A stretch of DNA of 64,000 nt from Margaritifera margaritifera. Its lineage: Eukaryota > Mollusca > Bivalvia > Unionida > Margaritiferidae. Positions 35,220 to 47,100 of this stretch are shown here, in pieces. The stretch lies in assembly GCA_029931535.1 (NCBI GenBank), contig JAQPZY010001498.1, positions 3,391,501-3,455,500 on the forward strand. Reading direction: 5' to 3'. The stretch's first letter is position 1; the number at the start of each line of letters is the position of its first letter. The notes beneath the pieces are model-generated. The model did no database searches. It was given only the letters and a program-made list of their open reading frames with translations, and was not told the origin of the DNA. A program made the translations under genes and the position numbers.

Positions 35220-36730
35220 GGACGAACACAAAGATAGGTGATAATCTCTACAACCCTACCAATGCTATCACACATGGAGTGAAAGAAGAGAAAAGCCTAG
35301 GAATGCTCCCACACATAGACAAACATACTTATACACCATCATAAATGGAGTGAAAGAAGAGAAAAGAGCAGCAGGGCTTACACACATACACAAACATAAC
35401 CTTCTATAGACATTAAACAGGATGGAGAAAAGAACAAACACTCACTTAAGGACTGGCATTGGCTTATTTTTACGATTCAAACACATCCGTTGTAAATCCA
35501 GTATGGAGCCAAGCGGGGTTTAGAATTTGTAATACTATTAATTTTTTTCCGCCTAGATTCCATTCTCTCACTAAAAGGCTACCTATTGTCGCTTGATACA
35601 CATTGGCAGATATTGTGTTGCAATGCCAATGCTTTATGAGGCAGATCTGGGTTCTTCAGTTTCTTGCAAATTTACGTTTTGCCATCTCTAGATTTTAGTA
35701 CACTGACTGACCTCGTCCAATGTCATTTCATTTCGTTACAAATATATATATTTTTTTTCATTTTAAATTTTATTATCGGACGCTGAGCGAAATGTGACCT
35801 ATTTAGGTGTTGAAAGGAGTTATTTTTGCCACATTGTCAAACTAAGTCAGAATTTGGCGCGAAGCTGTGCACCTTACATGAAGTGTCTGTGCTTGTTAAG
35901 AAAAGATTTCTTTTGTCCATACAAATGGAGTGAAAGAAGAGAAAAGAGTACGAATTTTCACACACATAGACAAACATACTTATACACTATCATACATGGA
36001 GTGAAAGACGAGAAAATAGTAGCAGTGTTTACACACATACACAAACATAACTTTCTATAGACATTCAACAGGATGGCGAGAAAAACAAACACACACTTAA
36101 GGACTGGCATTGGCTTACTGCTGCAATGCAAACACATACGTTGTAAATCCTGTATGGAGGCAAGTGTGATTTAAAATTTGTAATAGTTTTTCGTTTTTGC
36201 CGTCCTAGATTTAATTCTCTCACTAAAAAGCTACTTATTGTCGCTTGATAAACATTGGCAGAACGTGCATTGTAATGCCAGTGCTTTATGATGCAGATCT
36301 GGGTTCTTCAGTTTGTTACAAATTTACGTATTTGCCATCCCTAGATTTTATCACACTGACTGACCTTATCCAATGTCAGTTACTTTCCGTTACCAAAGAT
36401 ATTTTTGTTTCGTACTTTGAGTGAAATTTTACTTGTGAGCTGTTCAGAATATAATTTAATTTACCACATTGTCAAACTAAGTCAGAATTTTGGCGCGAAG
36501 TTGTACATCTTACATGGAGCACAAACAATTTTTGTCGGTAAAAATGAAGTGTAAAAAGAGAGCGATCACACACAAACATATTTATACACCATCATAAATG
36601 GAATTAAAGAATAGAAAAGAGTAGCAGTGCTTACACATATGCACAAGCATAGCCTTCTATTAACATTAAACAGGATGAAGAGAAGAACAAACAAACACTT
36701 AAGGAAAGGCATTGGGTTACTTTTACCACT
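35220..36730. repeat. Large tandem repeat, about 0.6-kb unit in 2.5-3 copies
   Basis: CACTTAAGGACTGGCATTGG recurs at about 35445 and 36096 and, altered, at 36697, giving periods of 651 and 602 bp. Each unit carries GGAGTGAAAGAAGAGAAAAG, CTTCTATAGACATTAAACAG, TTGTAAATCC.GTATGGAG and TTCTCTCACTAAAA. A smaller internal repeat of GGAGTGAAAGAAGAGAAAA (about 70-80 bp apart) lies within the units. Confidence 0.93.
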
Positions 36731-36906
36731 ACGGCAACTTGGACATGCAAAAAATGTATTATGGCAGTTACAGCTGATGTTGTCAAGTCCATAATATTTT
36801 CAAAACCCAATGGCCCTGTTCAGAGTCTGCCTAGATTTCTTGGAAAAGAGATACTACTCAAATGATTGCCAACTTAAACAAAAATCAAATACCTCCATTA
36901 AACAAG

Positions 36907-36956
36907 GTGTGTGTGTGTGTGTATGTGTGTGTGTGTGTGTGTGCGAGAGAGAGAGA
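36907..36956. repeat. (GT)n(GA)n microsatellite
   Basis: GT run with one AT interruption, then a short GA run. Confidence 0.95.
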
Positions 36957-37074
36957 ATGCTATCTTATTCATACTAAAAAAAACAAATCAAGACAAAGAG
37001 ACACTTACTTTTATGTGTATATTCTCGTGAATAAGAATCACAATGAAATTTTGAAACACATCACAAAAGTCCAT

Positions 37075-37450
37075 TTGTCTTCTTTTTTACTGTCTTTTTT
37101 AGTTTCTTCAATGGCATGGGTTCTTCTGTTGTTTCTTCTGCTTGTCTTGCCTTTTTGTCTTTATTCACTGGAATGGATTCTTCTTCTACATCTGCTTCTG
37201 AAAGGTTTTCTTCCTTGTTGTCTTTTTCTTGGGACACTCTTTAGACCAATGTCTTTTTTCTTGACATTGATAGCAGGTATCTTTACTGTTGTCTCTCTTT
37301 CCTCCTCTCTTGGAGGTTTCTTTTCTTTGACGTTGTGGACATTCTGGAGTCCATTGTATCGAAATTTACCAGTCTTTATATATTCTAAGAAGGATTCACT
37401 CTTTATGATAGTTTCAACTGGGAAATAAGTTGCTACCCTTTGGAAAGTAA
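37075..37450 (-). pseudogene. Retrotransposon ORF1/gag-like fragment with CCHC zinc knuckle
   Basis: On the minus strand CYQCQEKRHWSKEC (37234-37275) is a perfect CX2CX4HX4C knuckle. It is preceded by VATYFPVETIIKSESFLEYI and TGKFRYNG in a shifted frame, and followed by an acidic and then Lys-rich tail (KDKKARQAEETTEEPMPLKK). At least one frameshift separates the parts. It resembles LINE ORF1 or gag proteins; no RT lies beside it, so the class is not settled. Confidence 0.65.
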
Positions 37451-38612
37451 AAGAAAATACAAAGAATATACTATTCTTGCATCTGTGTTTTTCCACGGGA
37501 AGGGGAGAGGATGCTCAAATTGGGTCTGTACAATTGACTGTTACCGATATGTGACGCTCATATCTTTCTTTATTTTTTCTTCCAAACTTCACAAGTTCTG
37601 GAGTTTTTCAAAACCGATACTTTGCGGCTTTGATGCACAGGGGTGTATCATCTGGTATCACGGTACCAATTGCGCAAGCCCAGGGGGGCGGAACTTAAGG
37701 TGTTCAGAAATAAAAAACAAAACTAGCTGTGATTGGTGTACTATGTAAGAGTTGTAGTTTCTGTCTGGCTTAAAAAAAAATTGAGTCTCGTAGCAACATG
37801 TGAGATTATGTTAATTCATAAGTAGATCAATTTTTGTATTTCTTATGATTTGTTAAAAATGTGATACACATCACTGAAAATGTGTCTGTTGTGATTGGAT
37901 AACTCTTACCCCTGTCTAGTTCCAGCAGAGTTATCTCTCTTAAATGCAATTGATTACCTGGTTCTGTCCTTGTCAAATTGACAATCTAATATTGCTTCCT
38001 ATGACGTGTGTGACACGCATGCTAAAGTAGGAGAGAAGGTATATTTATTTCACCAAACATTAACATTAAGGTCTATGGAAAAACAATTGGTACCGTGATA
38101 CTATCTGCATTGTGGTCCAGTTGAAAAACCATCGTTACCGGTTTTCATTTCAGGAAACTCTCTAAACTGCTACCCGGCTTGCTAACTCGCTACACAACCA
38201 ACCTAGACTTTATATCTTGTTCTCGGAGACTGGACGAGCTTATTACGGACCTTCCGCCATATTGTTTTTTTAACATATTTGTTGTAAAACACTCCTTATA
38301 AAATTACTCCAGGGACATTTCCTCCCCTTATTATAAAAGAGGCATACCATTCTTATTTAGAAACAGATTGCTGTCAAATATTTTGTTTTATTGCTGTGAA
38401 ATGTTTTTCCCTCAATTTATTCAACTTTGAATGTAGTGATTTAATTTATTTCCTTTGAATTCGTTTAAAATCGACCATGTTTTGAATGCTGCTAGGCTTT
38501 TCACTATTTAAAACTCGGTGTACAGCGTTTGGGTAAACATAATGACGTCACAAATGGAAACGTTTTGCATGCATCCAATCAGAGCAACGAGTACATCAAT
38601 ACACAACGGACG
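37451..38612. other. Intergenic sequence, nothing recognised
   Basis: No conserved coding or terminal repeats seen. The GGGGGGCGG segment at 37683 is a local GC-rich patch. Confidence 0.35.
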
Positions 38613-38821
38613 ATGGGCCCTGGGTGGCTGAGTGGTATAAGGCTCTCGCCTTTACAGATCACTCACACATCTCACCTCCGTCCGCGTGAGTTCGATTCTC
38701 GGCTTGTCAGTAGCTTCCCGCCGGTCGGTGGTTCTTCCTCCACCAAATATACCGGCCGCCATCTATAGCCTATCATGCGCTGAAAAATGGCGTTAAACCC
38801 CATGAAACCAATCCAAAACAT
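38613..38821 (+). mobile_element. tRNA-derived SINE with TSD AACGGACG
   Basis: The head GGGTGGCTGAGTGGTATAAG carries an A box, GAGTTCGATTCTCGG a B box. The body includes GGTGGTTCTTCCTCCACC and CATCTATAGCCTATCATG, and the end is ATGGCGTTAAACCCCATGAA. The 8-bp AACGGACG stands at 38605-38612 and 38822-38829. Same family as 10866-11090 in the other orientation. Bivalve SINEs of this general plan are known; the exact family name is not assigned. Confidence 0.9.
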
Positions 38822-39395
38822 AACGGACGTAGTGGATCTACCCAATTGTCCAGATGAGACTACAAACAACCGGTAAGGGTTAATGCAGCAACGTCTGACA
38901 GTGGTGGCTATCTCAGCCAGTGAGATGCATCGAATAAGTTTCGACATATTTTATAACATGGATCTCACCGTATCCATATCAGTTTCGGAGTCCTTAAGAA
39001 GAAATCGCGGAATAATTCGTAAACAATGTAAGTTTTATTAAAAGTTCATTTACGCTTTGAATGATCCTTATAACGGCACTGAAAGTCAAAACTTCGAACT
39101 ATTTATGGCAGCTGACCTTTGTTCCGTGAGAGTTTATTTATGCGTACTCCGTTTCGCTTACCTTGTTTATAACGTCATCTGTTTCGGAACGGTTGATCAC
39201 AGCACCACTCGCGGCCATCGTAGACATGATAAAAGACATGTATGGTGGCACAAACTGGCTACCATGGCGAACATAACAATTGTCATCTTAATATAAATCA
39301 ATATTTTTCTTTCTTATTGTATTTCTATCTCTTCAGCTTAGTTTTATTAGCAGAAAAGAATTAACAAATGTTGAGGGATAATTTTTTAAGCTGGT

Positions 39396-40739
39396 TCAAA
39401 AAGAAAATTTAACTGTTAACTTCACAATTAGGTATGTACACATGTGAAAACTTTCTTTAAACATCTCTACAGTCTGCCATAGTTTTCCTTGGCAGTTCAA
39501 TATGACAGGGACAGTTGAAGACTTCATTTTAAGCCTCAAGACTCTTACTTCGGTACAATACTTCAAATGAACCCAGTGACTGCAACCTTGAACACAACAC
39601 TGTGCCCAACTGACGAATTCGATGTAATCATTGTGTTTCATGGCATCGGGCTGTTCTTGTTTGCACACACAGCAGAGTTCACCGTCATATACCAACTCAG
39701 AGGATACAGTTTCTTCAGATTCCCGTACTGATATTACATGCTTGCCCGATGGACCAGTCATAGATAGGGTGTGTAAGCTTAATTTTTTTCCCTGACTTTT
39801 TTGAACCCTCATATAGTGAAGATTTCTCAGGCTTGTATGTTTTTCCGTTTTCCTCATTTTTCTTTGCTTTTTTGACGATTGCATTTCAAGATGTCCAATT
39901 ATTTCCTGCACAATGCTATCCTTTGTTATTGGCTTTCCACCAACTACAGCCGTTAGGACTTTGCGTTTCTTAGTGGTATTCTTTGATTTGTCCAGTAATA
40001 CACTCTCCTTCTTGCTGAAGAAACCAGCAGCTCGAATGCTTTGTCCTCGTTGGGAATAAAACATTCATTATTTTGTGGAGAGATGGTATGGTTGGTAACT
40101 TCGTTGGAATCAGAGTCATTGCTTTCATGTTTGAATACTGTAGCTGGTATGAATGACGCACAGTCAATAGCAGATGGGTTAAAGGGGTAGATTCCACATT
40201 TTTTAAAAGATGATCGACGATTTGTACCAGACATACTTAAGTTCTCGAATGATTAATTTTGCCCTTTCATTTTTGTATATTTTCTGAAACGGTCCGAAAC
40301 ATCCGACGTCAAATGGTTGTAGAACATGACTAGTGTGAGGCGGTAATACGAAAAGAATGATGTTATGTTGGTTTGCCCAATCAATGACTGCCGAAGATAC
40401 GTGTGATCTGTGTCCGTCATACAACAGAAGCAGTGGCTGGGATGGATCACGCCCTTGTACATAGCTGATGAAATTTTCCTCGAGATATTTCCTGAATACT
40501 TGACCATTGGACCATCCAATCTCACTAACAGTACCAGAAACACCAGTTGTTGCACCCTCAAGCAATTCATTTCTCATTCGCTTGCCCGGAAATATAAAAT
40601 AAGCCGGAATGGATGTACCTAAAGCATTCCCGGCCGATAAAACAGTCACATTATATGACATTCCACTGGTAATTGCGACAGGTTCCGAGTTTTTGTCGGC
40701 GACTACAAAAGGAGGGGTATGATTATCGGAAATGCCCTT
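39396..40739 (-). pseudogene. Pogo-like transposase, 3' part (DDE domain and PHD-like finger)
   Basis: Continues the transposase that starts at about 43024, from which it is split by the 40740-42514 insert. On the minus strand it reads GISDNHTPPFVVADKN, then LLLLYDGHRSHVS (second catalytic Asp) and HTSHVLQPFDVGCFGPF (third). A frameshift with a small deletion near 40240 precedes KCGIYPFNPSAID. Another frame change near 40030 leads to a C-terminal frame of about 220 codons. This has a PHD-like cysteine cluster: ELCCVCKQEQ, then FVSWAQC..C..WVHLKYC. Decayed but relatively recent. Confidence 0.88.
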
Positions 40740-42514
40740 TGTAAGGGTGAAAAATTCTGTCGATGTATTCGGAAGAGCACAGCAGAGAAATTAGAGCACA
40801 TTTAGTTTGGCAGATAACAATTAATTAGATTTATGAGGAAAGATACCGTATTAAATCGCTAGACTGCGATTGTGTTAATGTTCCTGTTTGGGGGGGGGGG
40901 GGGCGAGATTGATTCTTAATTAAGCCTTCATTATTTAACGGTCAAGGAAAAGGTTAACTTAGATTTTGGTATCGAAAATGTCCGAGTTGAGATGGTATAG
41001 AAACCATTTGGTAGCTAGTTGAAGTAGTATTATCTTTTGGAAATTCTCCAGAATCAGTTATTTAAATATCGCACGACAATCAAGGGAGTACGCTATGCGT
41101 GTTTGTCGCGTATTTATAAAAGGCGGAAGATATATTTAATCCTGATTGGCTACGCTAAATAAGGGGCGTGTTTCCCACACGAAATTTCATGGTTTTAATA
41201 TGCCCCATCGCAAAAATTAATCGGTCTAAGTTTTTCTGCAAGAGAAAAAGGTCTTGACTACGAGGTAGAATTTAGGCAACATTCTCTCGTATAAACAATT
41301 ATTCAAGGGATCGGATGTCTGGAAGTTGACGGACACAATTCTGGCGGTAGAAGCGAGCGAGTCTTGAAAGCACAAGGTATTTGTATCAATCTCATGTAAT
41401 TCGTTGATACCAATATAATTATTTGCTTGAATTCATTTGTTTATATTCGTAGATCAATTTTCTTGATATGAGTATAACTATTTGTTTGAGTTCATTTGTC
41501 TGAATTCGTACAATAATCTTCTTTATATGAGTTTGACGAATTGTTTGAATTTGTCGTCTTGATTGCTATAGGAATCATGTATTCAAAGGATTTCATGCAT
41601 TACTTTATTTGATACAAGTTGTCTTAGATGATTTCATGTATGATAAAGACTTGAGTGAGTTTTCACTGAAATAAATATAGTTAATCCATGAAGTGAATTT
41701 CATTGATTCATTTGTATAATTAGGACGTGAGCTAAAACCGCTATGTCTCGTTTGATGTTAATGTGAGTCAGTGATGAAATAGCCGTTAGAAATAAATTAA
41801 TCGTCTGAAACTAGGTTTGTTTATGGTCTGCCAGGTTTGGCCTGATAGCCTTTGGTATCTGTTTGAATTCCGATAGGACGATATCTGACGTAACGAGAGT
41901 GGAGTAATGTTCTATTCCCAGAAGGATATTTGACGGAAGATTTAGGTTGCTTCTCTGTTTATTTTGAAAGGGGAAATAGCTCCATCCACCTACCTACGCA
42001 CACAAAGTTTGAGGGCCGAAGGAGGCGAGATAAGAGAGCGCGAGAAGGAAAAGAAGAAAAACAAGAGGAGAACATCAATCTTGACTGGACAGCAGCATCG
42101 AAGTTGGAGTGACCAGCTTATCGAAGGTTATGCAGGCAGGCAGGGCAATGACTTCGATTGTTCACTCGATTCTATGATAACTAATTTTATCGTTTAAAAC
42201 AGATCGGCTATTTGCATAAGTATATTTGTGTTGAAATTCAGTAAATGATTCATTTCAAAAAGAAGTGTATCTTCCTAATATAATGTATTATCTCCGTTTG
42301 TTTTATGAAATTGATTAAATTGTTATATTTCATGTACAGGGGCTCGTGTCATTCTGTTCTATATATCTGCTCAGATCTCTATTTATTCCATCTATAAGTT
42401 TCATAATTTATTTTATTATTTACTCAATCCGGGCAATAACACCAAAAGTCGATCATCCTCTAGATAACGATAACCAACCAAATTGGACACCTTGTAAGAA
42501 GGGAGTCCGCCACA
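40740..42514. mobile_element. LTR-like insertion (probable solo LTR), 1,775 bp, TSD CCCTT
   Basis: Starts TGTAAGGG and ends CCGCCACA, with CCCTT at 40735-40739 and 42515-42519. Removing it and one CCCTT restores the pogo transposase frame across NIDEKG/ISDNH exactly. TG...CA ends and a 5-bp TSD are the signature of LTR-retrotransposon integration. No gag or pol is inside and I see no pair of LTRs, so a solo LTR is the simplest reading. A TATTTATAAAAGG TATA-like box lies near 41110 and a poly-G run at 40889-40903. Confidence 0.88.
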
Positions 42515-43024
42515 CCCTTCTCATCGATGTTGTAAATGTACTGTGGTTTCTCCTTCAGGTTAGAAGTATTCATGATTTTCTCCAGTTCCTCAAAATATGC
42601 GGTTACTTTCTCTCTTGATGTAGATTTTGCACGTGCGATTGCGAGAGACCTTGGCTTTTTAACAGTTAAATTAGGCCATCGCGATATGAAGTTGCGATAC
42701 CACTGCAGTGATAATGGATTATCCTTCTGAAGAAGTCCAATGTCAACAGCATATTCAGTGGCCAAATTACATACATCTGAACGGGTATAACCATAGCCCA
42801 CTTTCGCCAAAAGAGAAATGTGGTCTACAAGCCTAGCTTCATGCTCCAAGGAAAATAATGGATTTGGCCCTGATTTAACGGTGTCAATGTCCACTTCACC
42901 GATGACACGTTGGCGTAAAGTTATTTCGGGAACACTATGCAACCTTGCCGCCTTTTTAACTGGCATTTTTTCTCCTTAACATCCATGTATGCTTTAGTTA
43001 AAGCTTCTTGGTCATAGCGCCGCT
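42515..43024 (-). pseudogene. Pogo-like transposase, 5' part (HTH domains, first catalytic Asp)
   Basis: Minus-strand frame from 42966 reads KKAARLHSVPEITLRQRVIG (psq-type HTH), then a CENP-B-type HTH (LQWYRNFISRWPNLTVKKPR) and YIYNIDEKG, the first Asp of the DDE triad. Reading back past the ATG in another frame gives RYDQEALTKAYMDVKEKK, the usual start of the psq HTH. So a one-base change in the A6 tract at 42967-42974 shifts the frame and the present ATG is not the true start. The coding breaks at codon Gly of NIDEKG, where the insert begins. Confidence 0.88.
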
Positions 43025-43792
43025 AGTGTCGATGCAGGTTTCCACCATTCTGAAAATCATAGAAAACTGCACGTAATGCATTTATGACATGGTTCAAATT
43101 GTTTAATACTTTTTCTTTAAAAAATTATGTAAATGTTAACTTTCCAATACATTACTCTTTTTTTTGTATTAAAAACATCAAATAAGGAAATAAAAAAGAA
43201 AGAATATCGCATTAAATTAAATAGCCAAATTTATAATTATTCCCTTAATTGGCTTCCGTAGGAAAATATAACTGCGAAGTGGGCGGAGATAAGAAGTCAC
43301 CTGATTTTATTGATCTGACAGACGACAACAAATCAAGTTGCACCATACGTTTCAATTCATTGATATTATGGAAAAATAAAGGTATTTTTAATGGGCATGA
43401 AAGTGTCTTATGAAATTTTATATTTTTTTGGTAATTGTTATGCATATGTGTATACTTACGGCACTTAGACGAATTCGAAGCATTTTCTTTACTTGTAGCA
43501 AAGCGTGAAGGGACTGTCAACAAAACTTCTGAAAATTGCGTCATCAGCTGCATGTTATTACGTGATATCAACAAAATAAAATGGCCGCTCCGAAACACAT
43601 AACACTCCGAAACTGATGCCACGACGATATTTGTGCAGTAAATTTGACAGTGTTTTATTTTGTTCCCATGATGGATTTATATATATTAAATCACAGGCTT
43701 GTGAGGGTGCATCCACTATTTTGTACACGACACAAGCGTTATTAACGTGATGTTATAACATTTTTCAAAGCTACCCCGGTCACGACACGTCA
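43025..43792. other. Spacer between the two pogo-like elements
   Basis: Probably contains the 5' part of the minus-strand pogo element and its terminus. A 125-codon minus frame (43245-43622) begins MASVSECYVF but shows no known motif. No terminal repeat for this element could be identified. Confidence 0.35.
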
Positions 43793-43942
43793 CGTCCTAT
43801 TACAGCAGCGTGCCTATTACCGCGACATTTGAGCATTTCCGTTCAGTACTGTCATCATGAATAACCCGTATGAAAATCGATTGTCAAGAACTTCACGTAT
43901 CCCTGAAGATTACAAATGGGAAGAACAAGTCTGTCTATTCAT

Positions 43943-43982
<40 letters not shown>

Positions 43983-46614
43983 GATTCTCCTTACATGTAC
44001 ACATTTAAGTACATGATCAAATCCCATTCATACCATATCCAGTTGCAATGCCTTGTTTTTATTCATAAAATCGTGCCGAGCTGAATGTCAACAATTCGTC
44101 TGCTTCACAATGTAAACACAACACAACCATAATTTGTCACATGACTAGAGCTATTCAAAAAAAAAAAAAAAAAAAATTGTTATCTAACTTGTGGGGGGCC
44201 CTATTGGGGTATTATTAAACTCGTGAGTTTCGTTTCAAGGTGGGTTGTTCCGTACTATAAAGTGCTTTCTAGACATGGGGCACACACTTTCAGTTTACAG
44301 GAATTGTGCTTAACTACAAATATGCCATGTAAAAAAATATAAGAATGTCATAAATCATAATTATTTCGTGGATCTACTACAACTCAGGCATGCAAAAATC
44401 TTTATTAAATTTATTAATTTTAGAAACAATTACATCAAAATTATTACCAATGTAAAAGTCATCATTATAAACAAATTCTTTACTTGTAGGAGCCGCAAAT
44501 TGTGACGAAGAAAAGGCAAGATGACCAAATCAATCTAAAGCTTGCTTATAATGCAACCTTTAAAGGCATGTCAGTATACCGCACTTCAAGAGTTTGGGTT
44601 ACCGGAGTCCACTTTAATGGACAGAACTCGTGGATATGTTGTTGTTTTTTTTATATCTGGATCCACAGTCGACCAACCTTTAAGTGACCGTTGGTTCTAG
44701 GTTTTTTTTTTTTTTTTTTTTTTTTCCTAGACATACACTTGGCAAAGCCCCAGATACTCGCATCAAGAGAAACCCTGGACAAATACTTCAGCGAACTCAA
44801 TTCAATTTTAACCAAATAACTCTTATCAAGATAAACTAGAACACATATATAATATTGATGAAACTGGAATCAGTATTGAACACAACCCACCCAAAATCGT
44901 TTGTGGGAAAAAATAAATAGCTCAAGCAGTTACATCGCCGAGGTCTTCCTTTGTGACCATAATTGGTGGAGGAAATGCAATAGGAAATCATATCCATCCG
45001 TATTTTGTATTTCCCGGCAAGAGGTGGAATAATCTTTTCTTAATCTTGGGTCCGATGGTGAAATGACAGAATCGGGTTGGTCGAACTCCTCCGTTTTTTC
45101 AAAGTACCTAACAGAACTAACAGAACACTTTGCAAAACACGCCAAAATCAACTATACGGTCAAGAATTCCTCCAAAACATTAATTTTATATGACGGTTAC
45201 AAATCCCACTACTCTCTAACATTGGTTGATTGGGCAAATAAGAACAATGTCATATTATTCATCCTCCCTCCCCATACAAGCCATCTAACTCAGCCCCTAG
45301 ATGTAGGTGTCTTTGGCCCGATGAAGTCTGTCTACTATCGCGAGTGTCAGCATTTCCTTCAGATAAATCCTTGACTGAAAATAACAAAATATGAAGTGGG
45401 AAAGCTTGCCGGTAAGGCCTAGCAGATGGCTATGTCTCAGGAAAACTTGATGTCAACATTTAGGAAAGCTGGCGCGTACCCGATAAACAAGTCTGTTATC
45501 TCTAATTGTCAGGTAGCTCCATCTACAATTTACTAAGATGACAGCACGAAAAACATGGAGGGTGAAACACAAGTGCAAGGAGGCAATGACCATCAGTCCA
45601 TAAAAAATCCTACTGATGTTGTCAACTGCAATGTGGACGTCAGGACCGCAAATTTTTTTAAAGCCCGAAAAATCACACCCATTATGAAGAAACCAGTCAG
45701 AAAGTTTGTACCACCATTTATAACAGGAAATCTTTCCAAACAAGCCAACGTCTTTAAATTGAAGCAAACGGTAGCAATCAAAACTGTAAATCGACTATGA
45801 TCATCGCCAAAGTAAAAAAGTAAGACCCCCTTAATGTTCCTAATAAAACGCTCGAAAAAGTGTTAAGTTAACAATCAATTCAAGCCAGTGCAAAATTATG
45901 ATCCCAAAGCCTCCACTTCATGCCTCAGTAAAAAATGAGTCTAATTCCTTTAGAAGATTTTTCCGACTCTAACATGGAAGTGGATTCGAATGATGAAGTA
46001 TGCTGTATGTGTAACTTTTATCAGCCACCACAGTTACGTAGATGCACAAGTATTGTCTTCACCAAATGGGCAGAATATGAATTTTGTTCCCACTAGACAC
46101 ATTTAGACTATTGTACAGAAATTAGGGTAATCAGAGAGGCGATGTTTTCACGTGTCCCCACTGTGCTGACGTATGAAACTAATTTAAAGTTGGCTATCTG
46201 TGAGAAAAAAAAATAGTTTACAGAGGTTTTGCAGTTTACTTAAAAAATTATAACTTGTAGTAATGATTTTAAGAAAACAGAGTTTTATTTCAGCATATAA
46301 CATTTTAATTCAACTTGTTGCCTTTACATAACATTTCTCGAAACTTTGTTGTTTTTATTTTGATACCATACTACCGACGGGTACCGTATTTCTCAATTAC
46401 TGCGGTATTAGGACGTTCCATATACAGTACCTTACGCCAGAGGTAACCTTGGAATACCCAGCACACTGGCGGATTTGTTGGTCGAAAATGAAAATCATTC
46501 ACTGTGACCAATGCTTCACACGATAATTACTGATGCAGTAGGATAAAAATGAAAAAGTACTTATACTGAAACGTTTTTGGTCTGTTTTATAAGTAGTAGC
46601 GCGGTAATAGGACG
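43793..46614 (+). mobile_element. Pogo-like DNA transposon, plus strand, with paired subterminal repeats
   Basis: The left end has two direct copies of a motif, CGTCCTATTACAGCAGCG (43793-43810) and GCCTATTACCGCGAC (43812-43826). The right end has two inverted copies, ACTGCGGTATTAGGACG (46399-46415) and GCGCGGTAATAGGACG (46599-46614). A transposase pseudogene lies between. TA follows the right end; the base pair before the left end is CA, so the exact outer limits are not proved. Poly-A (43946-43977, 44157-44178) and poly-T (44703-44725) runs interrupt it. Confidence 0.72.
44470..46190 (+). pseudogene. Pogo-like transposase, decayed (second copy, diverged)
   Basis: Plus strand. N-terminal HTH remnants at 44500-44640 (LAYNATFKGMSVYRTSR). 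NIDETGISIE at 44851-44880 carries the first Asp, LILYDGYKSHYS near 45181 the second, HTSHLTQPLDVGVFGP near 45277-45320 the third. After FRKAGAYPINKSVIS comes a basic tail and, at about 45974-46170, a PHD-like cluster: VCCMCNFYQPPQ, FTKWAEYEFC, then THLDYCTEIRVIRE. In-frame stops and frameshifts are frequent, so it is older than the minus-strand copy. The protein architecture matches that copy but residues differ widely. Confidence 0.88.
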
Positions 46615-46842
46615 TAGAGGCCTACGCTATGAGCCATTTCCTTTGCTTGTTTTGAACTGAACTCTCGCGTGACTTCTAGACATGTTTCGTTGTCGGAATA
46701 TTGACCACTCTTATTAGCCCTTGTTGTAGAGAGTGAGCGAGCTCAGCAGACAATCAGGTACCAGTTTATGATTCTATTATGTACGAGTACTTAACAGAGA
46801 ATGAAAATTTCTGAACAAAACAAGAACAAACAAGCGCTGCTT

Positions 46843-46922
<80 letters not shown>
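46843..46922. repeat. (GA)n microsatellite
   Basis: About 40 GA units with one slip. Confidence 0.97.
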
Positions 46923-46923
<1 letters not shown>

Positions 46924-47100
46924 TTGTGAATGGCATCGTCTATTTAATCGTTGGAGTTACTAATATATAATATAAGAAATATTTGTCCAATTCTACATAT
47001 AAATAAATAAAATAAATGCATGGAAGTCAATACGAAACATTTGCATTAGCATAAATATACGCTATTTTTTGCTTAAAACATTTAGCCAATTTCCATTGTG

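Noticed and set aside
36862..37428. 188-codon plus-strand frame rich in Phe, Leu and Ser, looking like a membrane protein
   Set aside because: It is the complement of the Lys/Glu-rich CCHC ORF1-like fragment on the minus strand and includes a GT/GA microsatellite.
39396..42966. A domesticated pogo-derived host gene
   Set aside because: The frame is broken by an LTR-like insert and at least three frameshifts, so it is an element relic.
43245..43622. 125-codon minus-strand frame beginning MASVSECYVF
   Set aside because: No motif recognised, and its lower half is AT-rich and unlike protein. It might hold a first exon of the pogo transposase but this cannot be shown.
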